Source: Lineolata rhizophorae
Lineage: Eukaryota; Ascomycota; Dothideomycetes; Lineolatales; Lineolataceae
Reading direction: 5' to 3'
Assembly: GCA_010093515.1 (NCBI GenBank)
Contig: MU001680.1
Location: forward strand, 536,440 to 600,439
DNA length: 64,000 bases
Part shown: positions 12,143-23,949 of the stretch, one piece after another
How positions within the stretch are numbered: the first letter of the stretch is position 1
Layout: every line of letters starts with the position of its first letter
Translations under genes and position numbers: made by a program
Notes under the pieces: model-generated
Database searches by the model: none
Told to the model about the DNA's origin: nothing
What the model saw: the letters and a program-made list of their open reading frames with translations, nothing else

Positions 12143-13093
12143 GGTGGCAATGAAATTCGCGGGTTGGACGGGCTGAAATCGGTCAGGCGGGCCGGCTAAG
12201 ATTAAACGATGGCACAAACGGCAGGGCGCATGCCGCCGCAGCTGTGAGGTGCCAAGTGAGGGGGGCGAAGCGGGTGGAGAGCAAGGCCGAGGCGAAGTGT
12301 TTGTGAGAGGGAAGGTGAAAGGGCCGTTGTGTTTAAGAGAAGTCGCGTTGCATCATCGCTTACCTGCGGCGCGCCAAGGCTCGCTGTTTCTGTTGCTAGG
12401 GAAGGCGCAATGGGCAGCTAGCCGGTTGGGCAACAAGCGCCAGGCAACCGCGCACACCGCCACCGAAGCCAGCCAGAGGCCACCGCTTCGGCAAATTAAA
12501 GCCCGCGATTAATAGGCCTTGTCTCGGGAAGCGACGTCAGACCCTCGCAACGCTGGTCTGAGTCTTGCAAACTTGATCTGCGGCGGGCAAGGGGGATTGG
12601 ATGTTCCGGAATCGCGTTGGCGGGCAAGGTTGAAGGAGGGGCTCTCGGGGCTCTTGTGGCGTGTTATCTTATCGGCCATTTGAGAGCACGGCACTAGATG
12701 GAGACCCGTGGCGCAGCGCAGCTCTGTGCCACCATGTCAACGGCTGGTACGGCAAGAGCTATCGGACCACGTCCCCGAGTTCACAGACCTACCGCCTCAT
12801 TAAAGAATGATTGCATGTGGCGTCGACATAGGTTCTAGCATGCGAGAAGTCGTTCAGTTCAGAATCATAAGTGCGTTGGTTTAACTGGAAAAGTAGCTAT
12901 TTACTGGGCTTGACGGCGTATCCGGAAGATAGCAGGAGGGCACATCGAATACCATCATCACAAAAATTTGTGCCAAGGGATCGAACCCAACTATTTCCAT
13001 TATGCAACATGCCCAAAACCAACACCGGCGCTCTGATCCGAGCAGCTCTATGTAGATGGATAGGATATTCCACACACGTACTAAAACATCATC
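12143..13093. other. intergenic region (VID27 promoter / SCJ1 3' flank)
   Basis: 0.95 kb between the VID27 start and the SCJ1 stop. It should hold the VID27 promoter and the 3' end of SCJ1. No further gene or RNA is seen; a GGTTCGATCC string on the minus strand near 12970-12990 looks like a tRNA T-loop but has no matching tRNA body. Confidence 0.6.
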
Positions 13094-14501
13094 TTACAGT
13101 TCGTCGTGCTCCTCGGGTTCCGGTGGCGCTGGTCTGCCGCTATCCTTCAGCAAATCTACACCGTTCTTCCGCCGCCATTTGTCCCACACGGCCCAAAACT
13201 CTTTTTCCATGCCGCTTTCCATCTGATCCGGCAGCACAACCACGTACTCCACGTGCAGCGCACCGTACTGCAGCTCGCCCGTCTCGGCGTCGCTCTGCCA
13301 AATCGGCATGCCCTCCCCCTTGACCACCTCGACCGTGTTCGGCTGCACCACCTCGCCGCGCTGGCGGCCCAACCTCACCACGTGGCCATCCAGGTGCGTA
13401 ATGTTGCGCGTCCAGTCGCCCATCCACGCCTCGCGCAGGCCGAGCACCTCGCGCCAGAAGAGGTCGTCGCCCCTGCGGCGGAAGAAGGTGCCGTCGGTGC
13501 GGTCCTCGCCGGCAGTGCCGAGGCGGGGCTCCTGCTCGAGGACCTGAAGGACCAGGTCGCCGGCGACCCAGTCGGGGCTCTCGTCGGCCTCGTTCTCGTA
13601 CGTGAGCCGGATGCCCTTGGGCATGCCCGGCTCGACGTGCAGCTCATGCGTCTCGGCCTCGCGCACGACGCGCGCGCCGCCGCACACGGGGCACGGGTGC
13701 CGGATCGTCTTGCCCTTGCCGCCGCACGCGTCGCAGGTGCTCTGCACCTGCTGGAAGATGCCCGGCGCCAGCTTGTGCTTCGTCACCTTGACGCCGTGCC
13801 CGCCGCACGACGCGCACGTGTCCACCTGCCCGTCACGGCTGCCTGACCCCTCGCATGCGTCGCAGATGTTCTGCTTCTCCACCGTGAAGTGCGTCGACCG
13901 CCCCGTGTAGAAGTCGCGGAGCGGCACCGCGATCCGCACCTCCATGCCGGGCCCGCGACGCTCGTGCGGCGTGTGCCCGAAGTGGCCGCTGCCGCCGAAG
14001 AAGCGCGAGAATAGGTCGAAAGGATCGTGCCCGCCCGCTCCAGGCCCACCACCTTGTTTGTGCTGCTTCACGCCGTCGTGTCCGTATTGGTCATATATCT
14101 TGCGGCATTGTGAGTCTATGAGACACTCGTAGGCCTCAGCGACGGCTACAAATCTCTGCTGCGCCGAGTCGTCGCCCCTGTTGATGCAAAGTTAACGATT
14201 TCGAAGGAGAATTGGCTTCCATGCATTTGAGGGAAAGCATCGGGGTGTAGATGACAGTATTCGATGGCAACGTACGGATTCTTGTCCGGGTGGTATTTCT
14301 TGCTTAATGTTCGGTAGGCGCGCTTGAGCTCGCGCTCCGTGGCTTTCTTCTCAACTCCAAGGAGCTTTGGCGAAAGAAAGGTTGTTAGCACAGGTCTGCC
14401 GCTAGCGTGACGCAGCGGATACTCACCTTGTAATAATCTTCTGCGCAGAGCGCAAGAAGAGGAAGCAGGCTGCAAAGCAGCAGCACTGCTCTAAACAGCA
14501 T
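13094..14501 (-). CDS. SCJ1: ER-lumenal DnaJ (Hsp40) co-chaperone, Scj1-like
   Basis: This is a co-chaperone of the ER Hsp70 Kar2/BiP that assists folding and degradation of secretory proteins. Three exons (14501-14427, 14364-14276, 14177-13094) give 415 residues. A cleavable signal peptide (MLFRAVLLLCSLLPLLALCA) leads straight into the J domain (DYYKLLGVEKKAT; HPD at about residues 50-52). A Gly-rich stretch (HKQGGGPGAGGHDPFDLFSRFFGG) follows, then four CxxCxGxG-type zinc motifs (CDACEGSG, CASCGGHG, CDACGGKG, CPVCGGAR). The C-terminal substrate-binding domain ends in HDEL, the canonical ER-retrieval signal. Signal peptide plus HDEL fixes the location as the ER lumen. The fourth zinc motif lacks the last glycine (GGAR), which is normal in this family. 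It is divergent from NAA30. Confidence 0.97.
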
Positions 14502-15258
14502 TGCAAATGGGTCGGCGCAATGCGGACGAGATCGTGTGGGCAGGGACGTCGGAATGGTTAAGGTGGGCGAGATAGCTGGAGCTCGATAGATAGGGAGTGC
14601 CCAACGGAACCCTAGATGCGAAAACCGGTCGCCCGAAGAAAAGTGGTTCTACATGAAAAGAACGTTTACAAGAAAAGAGAGAATGAACGCTCCGCAGGAC
14701 AAGGCATGTGTGGGGAGAGGGAAGGTGTAACACGGTAAACGTGCGGCGTAGGAGATTACAATATTTTGGTCCGCCCAAGACTCGATGTTCTGCCAACTGG
14801 CCAGTTCGAACGCGACGCCGCCACAGCTCAGCTCCCGCCGCTTGGGGCAGACACGCCACACCCCCCCTGGCATCTCATGCACGAGCTTCAGTCAGTCTGT
14901 AGGTAATTTTAGTAGACAATCAGATATGTGAGTTCCTTATAGGTAATGGAAATCTTCCGGTCGAAGTTCCAATACACATATTCTCTCAAACTATTTTCCC
15001 ATCTTTCATACTCATTCTAAGATCTCAACCTCACCAAAATTGTGGACGTAGGCCAATGAAAACACGCGGCTAAATTTGACAGCCCAGTATTTTAGCCAAT
15101 CAACTCCACGAAACTTTGGACAGACCTTAGGTGACCCACGTACTATCTGCTGCCCAACCCAACGGCGACATTTCTCGCACAGTCTTTGCAGCCTCCACAT
15201 CCGCAAGAGCCAGCCACTATAGCCTCGGCTCATATCAGCGGGCAGCTCTGCTGCCGCC
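14502..15258. promoter_or_regulatory. shared divergent promoter region of SCJ1 and NAA30
   Basis: The 757 bp between the ATG codons of two divergently transcribed genes must hold both promoters. The NAA30 start sits in a good fungal context (GCTGCCGCCATGAG). I see no clear unfolded-protein-response element and no other gene. Confidence 0.55.
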
Positions 15259-16025
15259 ATGAGTGCTCATGAGGCGTCCTTGACGAACGTCCCGGAGCTG
15301 CACTTCGTCCAGTACCATATTTCAAAGGAGGAGGAGTACCTACCAGTCATCCGGCAGTTGATTTCCAAAGACCTTTCGGAACCGTACAGCATATACGTTT
15401 ATCGATACTTTCTGTTGCAATGGCCCGATTTGTGTTATATGGTACGACTCTATTCTCCTTTGAGCCCTGGAATGAGAACCCTAGGGCCATCTTAATGCAC
15501 CCGCGTAGAACAGAATTACTTTTCGGGAGACGTCGACCTCGCAAATCTAAAGCTGACGGAAATGTTACGTGTGCGGTCAGGCCCAAGATGCGGACCAAAA
15601 CCTTATCGGCGTAGTTGTTTCGAAGCTCGAGCATCACCGTAGCGGCACGCATCGCGGGTACATTGCCATGCTCGCGGTTGAAGAGGCGCACCGGGGCAAA
15701 GGAATCGCGACCAAACTAGTTCGCATCGCGATTGATGCTATGGCGCAGAGAAACGCGGACGAGGTAAGTGCGGGCTTTGTACTCTTTTGTGAAACAAGAA
15801 AGTTTAAACTCGGCATTATAGATCGTGCTTGAAACAGAAATCACGAATACTGCGTCCTTAAAACTCTACGAGGGGCTCGGATTTTTGCGGTCTAAGCGAT
15901 TGTACCGGTACTACTTGAACGGCAATACTGCGTTCCGTTTGGTGCTTTACCTCAAGGAAGGTACTGGGTTGAAATGTCCGGTACATCCCAGTGCGGCCGG
16001 AGGAGAAATGCGTTCTGAATACTAA
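15259..16025 (+). CDS. MAK3: N-alpha-acetyltransferase 30, catalytic subunit of NatC
   Basis: This is the GNAT-fold enzyme that acetylates the N-terminus of proteins starting Met-Leu/Ile/Phe/Trp, working with Mak10 and Mak31 on the ribosome. Three exons (15259-15441, 15581-15763, 15822-16025) give 189 residues; the introns are 139 and 58 nt. Diagnostic sequence runs from [19 protein letters not shown] through [22 protein letters not shown] to the acetyl-CoA loop [17 protein letters not shown]. It continues with [20 protein letters not shown] and [19 protein letters not shown], which is nearly invariant in NatC. The length is close to yeast Mak3 (176 residues). The gene converges on CND1, with 345 bp between stop codons. 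Confidence 0.96.
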
Positions 16026-16370
16026 TTGATAATGGCGTCCTTTTGTATGTCTTCCATTCACTTGAAGATTCTAAGATCCTGATATTTTGGAAGTTTCTAA
16101 TGACACACGCATCATATAGGTTCACGTAGCACTAGAGGGGAGTTTTGCAAAGGAACACTTGCTTCTACTTTGCCATGGCTAATGATACCGACTCCAAGAC
16201 AGAGAAATGAATGATTTACAATGCAGCAGACTTCACGGACATGAAAGCGCCAACCCAACCCACACTAACCGTAAGCGTTATTCCATGGAAGCCGACCAAA
16301 GACCTCTGCGCGGTCGCAAAACCAAAGCGCGAAACCGCCATTATACCACCTTATCCGTTGGGCAGGCAAC
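16026..16370. other. convergent intergenic region (NAA30 / CND1 3' ends)
   Basis: 345 bp between two convergent stop codons, presumably holding both polyadenylation regions. No other feature is seen. Confidence 0.6.
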
Positions 16371-19300
16371 CTACGTTTGAGCTTGAACAACCCTAAATCC
16401 CTCTGCCACAAGCTTCTGGATATCCTCGTCCTTATGCTGGAGCTGCCCGAGAGCATAAGCAACATCATTCCATTGCCTCTCATTCTCGCAGCGGGGAAGC
16501 CTGGCAGCTAACTTGGCGGCAAGCTGTTTCGCATGCTTGTCCTACGAAGAAAATTAGCATCAACATCTCAGACGGGCCTCGAAAGAAACAAAACGTACCT
16601 TCTCGATGAAACTCGTCAGGAACTTGATGACACGCCTAAAACCATCCTCCTCAAGCCGCTCGTCGCTACTCAGCAGGCTGAACATATCGACGAAATGGTT
16701 GTACACGGCATTGTCCTTGGTGGCTAGCTCCTGGAAGAACATTCTCGACATCTCTACGATGCGCTGATCCCTATCCTCAAGGCACTTGGCCATCTCGCCA
16801 AGCTGTCCCTTAACCTTGACCTGCCCAGCCAAGATCAGGAACGTCAGCGTCATCAGACACGTGCGCTTCACGCTCGGACTCTTATCGTTTAGCCTGCGAT
16901 ACAAGAAATCCGTATTCTCATCAATTAGATGATTAAACGAAACTGCCATATCTCCCAGGGCAACCACAAGATTGCTCCTCGTAATCGCGTCCTTGCTACG
17001 CTCTAGGATCGTGAGCAGCAGCCCCAGGTTCGCCTCGCAGTACTCGGAGCTCACGCACATGAGCTTCGCCATGCACAGCGCCGCCTGCGCCTGCAGCGTC
17101 GCGTCGTCGTAGCGCGTGTTGTTGGCGCAGAGCTCGTGCGCCAGCGGCCCGAAGCTGGCCAGCAGCGACTGCTCGCCGTAGAGCAGCTCGCGCTCGCGGA
17201 TGTGGGCGATGGCGTCGGTGAAGTCGTCTTCGGTCGTGCCGGCGATGAGATCAAGCTCGTCCTCGGGGCTCGGCTCCTCGGCCGGCTTGCCGTCCTTCTT
17301 GGAGCCGGCCTTCTTCGTCGGCGAGGCCCCCGCCCCGAGCGATTTGCGGGACGACGCGGCGTCGCCGCTTGTGGCGAGCTTTTCGCGCTCCGCTTTGCGC
17401 CGCTTGAAGTCTTGCTCGCAAACCTCGAGGTGCACGATCTGCTTGATGGCGACGTGGCCGACGATAAAGAGCAGCTGGGACATGGCCGAAGCAGCGCGCT
17501 GCTGGGTAGGGCGCTTGTTATCATCGGCGGCCTTCTCGGGTTCCTCCGATGGCTTGGACGAGATTGTGCTTTCTTCCACGACGGATTTGCTTGTACCTGA
17601 CGACGACGGCCGGCTCTGTTGCATCGTGAAAACATACTTGGTCTTGCGTCGGATGACCTCCGAGCACAGCGTATCTGGGTGCTTCGCCAGCGCGTAAATG
17701 GCTCCGATAGCCTGCTCCGCCACACCAAACCATTCCTTGCTGTCCGAGATAATTTCGCACATGGCCGCGAGCCTAACAAGGACGGCGTGATCATTCGGCA
17801 GCTTCGCCACCGGCGCAGCCGGGCGCCCTGCGACTTCCTTGCCTTTCGCGCCAGCGTTGATCCGCCGGAGCGCGATGCAAGTGTACCTTGCCAGTCCGAG
17901 ATCGCGGCGGCCGAGCTCGCCCAGCCCGATGCGCAGACACGCCTCCATTTCCTTGACGACGATTTCCGGGTCGGCCAAGGCAAGCATGCCCAGCACGATG
18001 ATGGCGCCGCGGCGCTGGTTCCGGGAGATTTCCTTGCGCTGCACACCGTAGACCTGCCAGAGCTTCTGGATGACTAGCTCACCGATCAGGTTCTCCTTCA
18101 TCATGGTGCTGAGGAGCTGCTCCAAGCTCGTTAGCTCCGCGGGCGTGGCTCCGAAGGTCAGGCTAATCATATTGCGAGCCACGTAGTTCGCGGCGTCGTT
18201 AGGCGAGAATGAATCCGGCGCGTCGAAGAAGAGACTCTTGTAGCATTCTATGAGGTGGGACTGCACGCCCTTGCCCTCGTCGCTGTTACCCTTCGTCCAG
18301 ATTAGGCGGAGCATGCGTCGAATGCCGGTGCGGGACGTTTCGATCTTGTATGCGTCGATCATCACGAAGAAGTCCATGGCTTCGATCACCTCGCTCTTGT
18401 TCTTGGACGAAAGGAGTTGGGTCACAGTTGGGGAAGCTTCGTGGATAACGTCAATGAAGCGGACAGCCTCGAGATAGTATCGTCGAGTGAGTTGCAACTT
18501 GTTCATCATCTCAGAGGTCGCCGCCTCAGTAGCCGCTTTCTCCAAAGCTGCAGCCTTCTGCTGCTCGGTCATCGGAGCTGGTTCAGAAGATTCCTTATTC
18601 TCGACTTGAGTAGCATCGTCGAGTAGCTCCTCGTCAACAGTATCCTGCGTCTTTTCCTGCAGCTCCTGCGGTGGCTTAAGGGCATTCATTTCAGCATCGA
18701 CGGCTTCCAGCCTCTCATTCCACGCCTTACGCGCCAGGAGTCCTCCATGAAGGACGCTGAAGGGATGGGTAGACACCAATTTCCCGAGTAGCTTAATCGC
18801 ATTTCGGCGCACGTTACTGCTCTTGTCCTCAAGGCTCCGCGTCGCCAGCTCCGCCGCCGCTTGCCTACGCTTTGGGAACTTGGTCTCCAAGTCGCACAGT
18901 TTGCTGTACACTTGGATCGCACGGCATCGGCAGTACGGGTTGACGTCGAGAAAGCGCTCTTCGAGCACGTCGAAGAAGGCATTAATCTGGCCCTTGGAGT
19001 TCTCGCTTCGCTCCTCGCCTTCGGCTTTGCTCAGCATAGCAATCAAATTGCCACAAACTTCGACGATTGCGCAGCGAAGTGTGTACGACTTGAAAGGTAG
19101 TTAGTATTGTCTTCCAATATTTACAAGCGTAATTACCATTACCCACCTCGTTATCCAGCAATTTAGCAAGAAGAGTCATTTGCTTTATCACCAACCGAGG
19201 TGCAAGCTCCGAAATCTTGATGATGAAGGCAGAAACAGATTTCGGGCCCTTGAGATCATTGTTGTTGAACTCCTTGTTGCTCAGCTCCCTGTGAATCCGT

Positions 19301-20356
19301 CAGCGAACTTGAAGTGTTAAGGAATGCAAAACCCGCACCTCAGTATTTCCTCAGTTAGTTGGGGGTAGTCGTATTGCTCTGCTAGAATTTGCAAGAACTC
19401 GGCCATCGGTTCTGACAGATGTTCAAAATATGACAAGTTCTGAATGATTGATGTCTGTGCTCCTGCAAGAGTCCGTCAGCAATGTCTCTACCACAACAGG
19501 GGTCTCTCTCGATTATACCAAATGCGTGGCCATGATGTTTTACGGCGATGCATAAAACCTTGAATACGTGCATCCGGATGGAAGTGCTCTTCACCCTAGT
19601 CTCGCTCTCTAAGACGAGGTACGCCGGTCTTGTGAAGAGACTAACAAACGTGTCTCGCTCAGATGTCGTGAGAAAGATGCGAGCCAGTTTGAGCTTCAGC
19701 ACCTTGCTCATGACATCCAGAGCAGTTTGCAGCTGTGCTAATGAATCCCAGGTAGTATCTCGTCCACCGGCAGCGCCTTTCTTACCACCTCTTCCGCCGC
19801 CTCGGCCTCGGCCGCCAGTTGTTGAAGCCGGCTTTTCGGCCGCTTTCGTCTCTACGGCGGCGACGGTCCACTGCAGCAGGAAGCCAAACATCTCGAGGAG
19901 CTGTTTGTGATGCTGGACTGCATCCTGTTCGTCGGCCTCGAGGTCGGCGTGTGCGGCGTCCGATTCGGCAGAGAGCCCCGAGACTACGAGATCAAGGATC
20001 TTGCTCAGGGCCGCAGGGGGCAGAAAGGACGTGTATCTAGAGCGTGCGAAGAGTTTGCAATAGTCAGGACGATTTGCTGCTGTATAGTTGCTGTCCGGGG
20101 ATTGTCTGCTTGGGGCGCACTTGAGCAGGAATTGCAGCGAGTCGAAGTTCTCACAGCGGGTGAGCGCGTCCGGGTGCTCGGCCACGGCCTCGACAATGGG
20201 GTTCAGCGCTCCATTGATCAGGCCGCTGGTCAGCGACTCTGGGTCTGTCTCGCAGTCGGCAAGGGCGCTCGCGGCTTCGGGCGTCGCGATGCTGGTCGGG
20301 TCGCTGAGGTATTGCTTAAGCGAGTCGTTGATGTCGAAATTCACGCGTGCGTCCAT
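16371..20356 (-). CDS. YCS4: Condensin complex subunit 1 (CND1 / Ycs4 / CAP-D2)
   Basis: This is the HEAT-repeat non-SMC subunit of condensin, needed for mitotic chromosome compaction in the nucleus. Five exons (20356-19519, 19462-19339, 19288-19147, 19088-16599, 16541-16371) give 1,254 residues, the usual size. The N-terminus MDARVNFDINDSLKQYL is the family start. Cnd1 signatures include NPYCRCRAIQVYSKLCDLETKF followed by KRRQAAAELATRSLEDKSSNVRRNAIKLLGKL, and NDKSPSVKRTCLMTLTFLIL near the C-end; it ends VAEGFRVVQAQT. An acidic Lys-rich segment (about residues 840-900, with SLGAGASPTKKAGSKKDGKP) is probably a disordered, phosphorylatable insert. An RGG-like glycine/arginine patch sits at residues 181-199. 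It is divergent from CDC7 with only 348 bp between starts. Confidence 0.96.
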
Positions 20357-20704
20357 TATAGCGACGGCAACAGCGGTGGAGAGAAAGGGGAAAAGGGCCT
20401 ATACTGAATGCGCGCGGAGCATTCGCGGATGTCAAGGTTCGTGTTCGGGCGCAATGTTTGTTGGCGATGATTCCGCATGGGATGCGGGCGCGGCTAGTGG
20501 TGTTTACTCTTTGCCTCTTCAGGAGCTAGCGTTGTTTGGTGCTTGGCGGCTCGCACACGCCGCACCGTCGGTACCGCGTCGCGTGCAGGTACTCGGCACC
20601 CCGCCACCACCTCTAATCGCCGCCCTTAAACCCTCCAAACACGTCGTTTGGAGACGAGATCGGACCTCAAGGAGAGCAATTGGGGCTCTCTCGCATCTGC
20701 AAAC
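20357..20704. promoter_or_regulatory. bidirectional promoter between CND1 and CDC7 with tandem MCB-like cores
   Basis: This 348-bp region separates the ATG of condensin CND1 (minus) from that of CDC7 (plus). Two head-to-tail CGCGT pentamers lie at 20575-20579 and 20580-20584; read on the minus strand they are ACGCGACGCG, twin cores of the MluI cell-cycle box bound by MBF/DSC1 in yeasts. They lie about 120 bp upstream of CDC7 and 220 bp upstream of CND1. A full ACGCGT also occurs at 20343-20348, just inside the CND1 coding sequence. Use by an MBF-like factor in this fungus is inference. Confidence 0.5.
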
Positions 20705-22131
20705 ATGGCGCGGGCGCGGGGAATGCTGCGCACATTGCGAGAGAGGGATGAGCTGGTCATCCACGAGGACGCCGCGCCGTCAGACGACGAAGAGACGCTC
20801 GAGGAGAGCAAGGACCCTCTCGAGGAGAGTCAGTGCACTAACCTTGACGAGAGCGACGGAGAAGTAGATGAGGCCGTGGTCGAAGAGATGCAGCGTTTCC
20901 AGGCCCAGTTCAAGGGCATCGCGCAGCGCTACCGCTTAATTAATCGCATCGGTGAAGGTACGTGTTGCAAATGTTCCACAAACCCTGAGACAGGAATAAC
21001 CCTTCTCCAGGTACATTTTCCACTGTGTATAAGGCGGAAGATCTCTTCTACAACAGCTATCGCAACGACTGGGACGTTCAAGCGAAAGATCTCGCCAAGT
21101 GGACTCCACCTAAGAGACGCCATCGGAGCACTACTCCCCACTATGTTGCGATCAAAAAGATCTACGCCACGAGCAGTCCCCACCGCATTCTCAACGAACT
21201 CGAACTCCTCCACGACCTCCGCGACTCCGATTCCGTGTGTCCTCTCATCACGGCGTTCCGCCACCAGGACCAAGTCATCGCCATACTCCCATACTTCCAG
21301 CACCTCGACTTCCGCGAGTACTATCGCGAAATGACCGTGTCAAACATGCGCCTCTACTTCCAAAGCCTCTTCACCGCGCTGCGTGCCGTGCATTCTCAGG
21401 GCATCTTGCACCGCGACATCAAGCCGACCAACTTCCTGTATTCACCGCTGCACAACCGCGGCGTGCTCGTCGACTTCGGGCTCGCCGAGCGCCAGGGCTA
21501 CGACACCTTCCCATGCCTCTGCGAGCTGTCCGAGGCCGACCGGCAGCGCCGCATCGAGGGCTCCGTCTACGCGGCCCGTGGCGGGCCGGACACGGCGCCG
21601 TCGTACCCGAAGACGGACAACCGGCCGGGGCGGCGGGCGAACCGGGCCGGCACCCGCGGCTTCCGGGCGCCCGAGGTGCTGCTCAAGTGCACGGCGCAGA
21701 CGACCGCCATCGACATGTGGAGCGCGGGCGTGATCCTGCTCACGATGCTGACGAAGCGGTTCCCCTTCTTCCACAGCGCCGACGACGTCGACGCTCTGCT
21801 CGAGCTGACGTACGTCTTCGGCAAGCGGCGCATGCGCGAGGCGGCCATCCTGCACGGCCAGGTCTTCCAGACCAACATCCCCTCGTACGACTCGGGCATC
21901 CGGCTCGAGCGCGTCGTGCGCTGGAGCACCGCCCGCTCCGAGCGCGACGCCAACAAGAACTACGTCCAGGCGCTCTCCGACGACGAGGTCGAGGCCATCA
22001 GGTTCCTCGAGCTCCTGCTCGAGTGCGATCCCGACAAGCGTATCACGGCTAAGGAGGCGCTCAGGCACCCGTTTATCACGGCGGCGGGCAAAGGCGACGA
22101 AGAGGATGACGAAATGGACCTGATTTCTTAG
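20705..22131 (+). CDS. CDC7: Cell-division-control kinase Cdc7/Hsk1 (DDK catalytic subunit)
   Basis: This is the serine/threonine kinase that, with Dbf4, phosphorylates Mcm proteins to fire replication origins. Two exons (20705-20957 and 21011-22131; intron 53 nt, splitting the glycine loop) give 457 residues. After an acidic N-terminal region the kinase landmarks are all present. They are RIGEGTFSTVYKAED (P-loop, near residue 82), the VAIKK lysine (about 133), HRDIKPTNFLY (about 218), VDFGLAE (about 239) and GTRGFRAPEVLL (about 300). A long insert between DFG and APE (QGYDTFPCLCELSEADRQRR to GRRANRAG) is the Cdc7-specific kinase insert, and the C-lobe ends RITAKEALRHPFITAAGKG. No key residue is missing. 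It is divergent from condensin CND1. Confidence 0.96.
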
Positions 22132-23949
22132 ACATTGGGTAGGTAATTTTGTGCGATTGGGAGAGCAAAACAATGGTGTCGGCTCGTCCCCCTGCTATTT
22201 TTTGGTGTTGATGTTTTCATCGTGTGTCATACACCGTCGGTGTTGGTTTTATTCATTCTTCTGGTGAGCATTTGGCGGCGCGAAGCATTTGGCCGGTGCA
22301 GGTATGTGGCGCATGTTCAATCCAGTCGCCCGCATTGTATCTCTAGCTTTGGTGGTATTCTGTTGCGTGTGCTGAGTTGTAAGATAGGCTTTATCGTTAT
22401 AGAGTAAGGCGAGGCTGATAAGCTCGAACCAAAGTAAAGATTAGCTGATGTTTTCATCGTATGAATATGGTTGTGACGTGACCAGTATATACACCTAGGA
22501 GTTGAGAGGCCAGCAAAAAGTGGATGGTGTGAAAAGAGATCCAGTGAAGGAGCGAATCATATTGAACTACCAGCAGTCAAATACGGAGAAAGATGCCGAT
22601 GATAGGATTCAATTCTCAACTATAGGCCATCCTGACGTATGGATCTTATGCAAGGCCAAGACGTCAATACAATGGCCAGGGAAAGAAGTGTAACTTCACG
22701 TCTTTCCCAAACGCAAGTCGGCAACATGATCCCACACCCTAGTAAACAAATGCAAGGTTTATTGCTTTCGGAAGGTAGAAATAATAAATATTACACGCCT
22801 CTTGACTCTTCGAAAGGCGCAGTCTATAGATCCGGCCTAGCTAACCATCCATTTCTAGCAATGATGCCGCGGACAAGTGCTCGTGGACTAGTGGCTGCGT
22901 ATCTGTTGCGACGACGCTACTAATGAAGCTCAACGACGCTCTCGAATGTCAAGCCCCGACTATTCTCAGGCGATGGATGTGACTTGGCCAGAAAAGCGGT
23001 ATCTCTAACCATGCATCCTTCGAAACCTGACTACAAGGAAGTACGTCCGTTCCAAAGTAGTCGGCCTAAAGCCAGAGTATATGCGCGGGCCTAAGATCGA
23101 CTTCCTCGGATTCTACGAAGTCGACTTGTCGCCCATCCACCGGCCAAGTCGCCCGCCCACCGACATAACATACGACGGAAATATTCACAAAGTGGATTGG
23201 GCAGGACGTTGTCTGGACGTTTCAAACGCTTTTCAAGTCATTTGCGAAAGTCGAGAGAAGGCGGATTGAGAGACGCAAGCGAGGGCAGCATTCCCTTGTA
23301 CGGTCGACGGCACAAAATTCGCTAGGGTACATAAGATGGCGATGGCATTGCGAGTAGGATGAGAGCACATCAGTTAAGACTATGCGTACAACGTTCTTCG
23401 TGCCGTAGAACACTGCGTCGAATACCGCAGGTGGTCTTGAATGGTCCCCAGAAACATAGGGGCCCATGACTAGCACGGTCTCTGCGCCTCGCCATAAACA
23501 TACTAATTTGGCATGAAGTTCGATATCTTTTTTGTACCTATTTCGCCAAAACATATACACGTTTCCATGTGACCAAAAAGCCAAATAAAAAGGTTTCCAA
23601 AAAAAAGCCTTCTATGTAGATCGTATCCAAATGATGGCGAAACGAGCGTCAAGAAAAGTAAGGATTTTTTCATTTTTCCGTGACAATCGGACTCGACGTG
23701 CAATTCCGCAACACCCGAGCCCAACCGCAAGAAAACAAAAGTATCGCACAAGAATCGAAGGCCTGTATAAAAGGGTTCAGGTTGACGGCGGAGCTCCGGA
23801 CCAAGCTTACCGCGGCCCTCCTTTAGATCGAAGGGTAAAATCGCGCCCCAAAGAAAAGCCAGCAAAAGAAAAAAGGTAATGCAAAACGCCCCCCGCCAAC
23901 CTAGAGATCCCCGGCAACACCCAATGCCCTTCCTTCCTAGAGCCCCCTT
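22132..23949. other. intergenic region between convergent CDC7 and GH128 gene
   Basis: 1.8 kb of moderately AT-rich DNA between two convergent stop codons. It is longer than the other convergent spacers here (about 350 bp) and holds no recognisable gene, RNA or transposon. A small inverted repeat (CGACTTC...GAAGTCG) occurs near 23099-23125. It could be remnants of an old insertion, but nothing identifiable remains. Confidence 0.5.

Noticed and set aside
12960-13000. tRNA-like T-loop (GGTTCGATCC on the minus strand)
   Set aside because: No acceptor, D or anticodon arms can be paired at the right distances.
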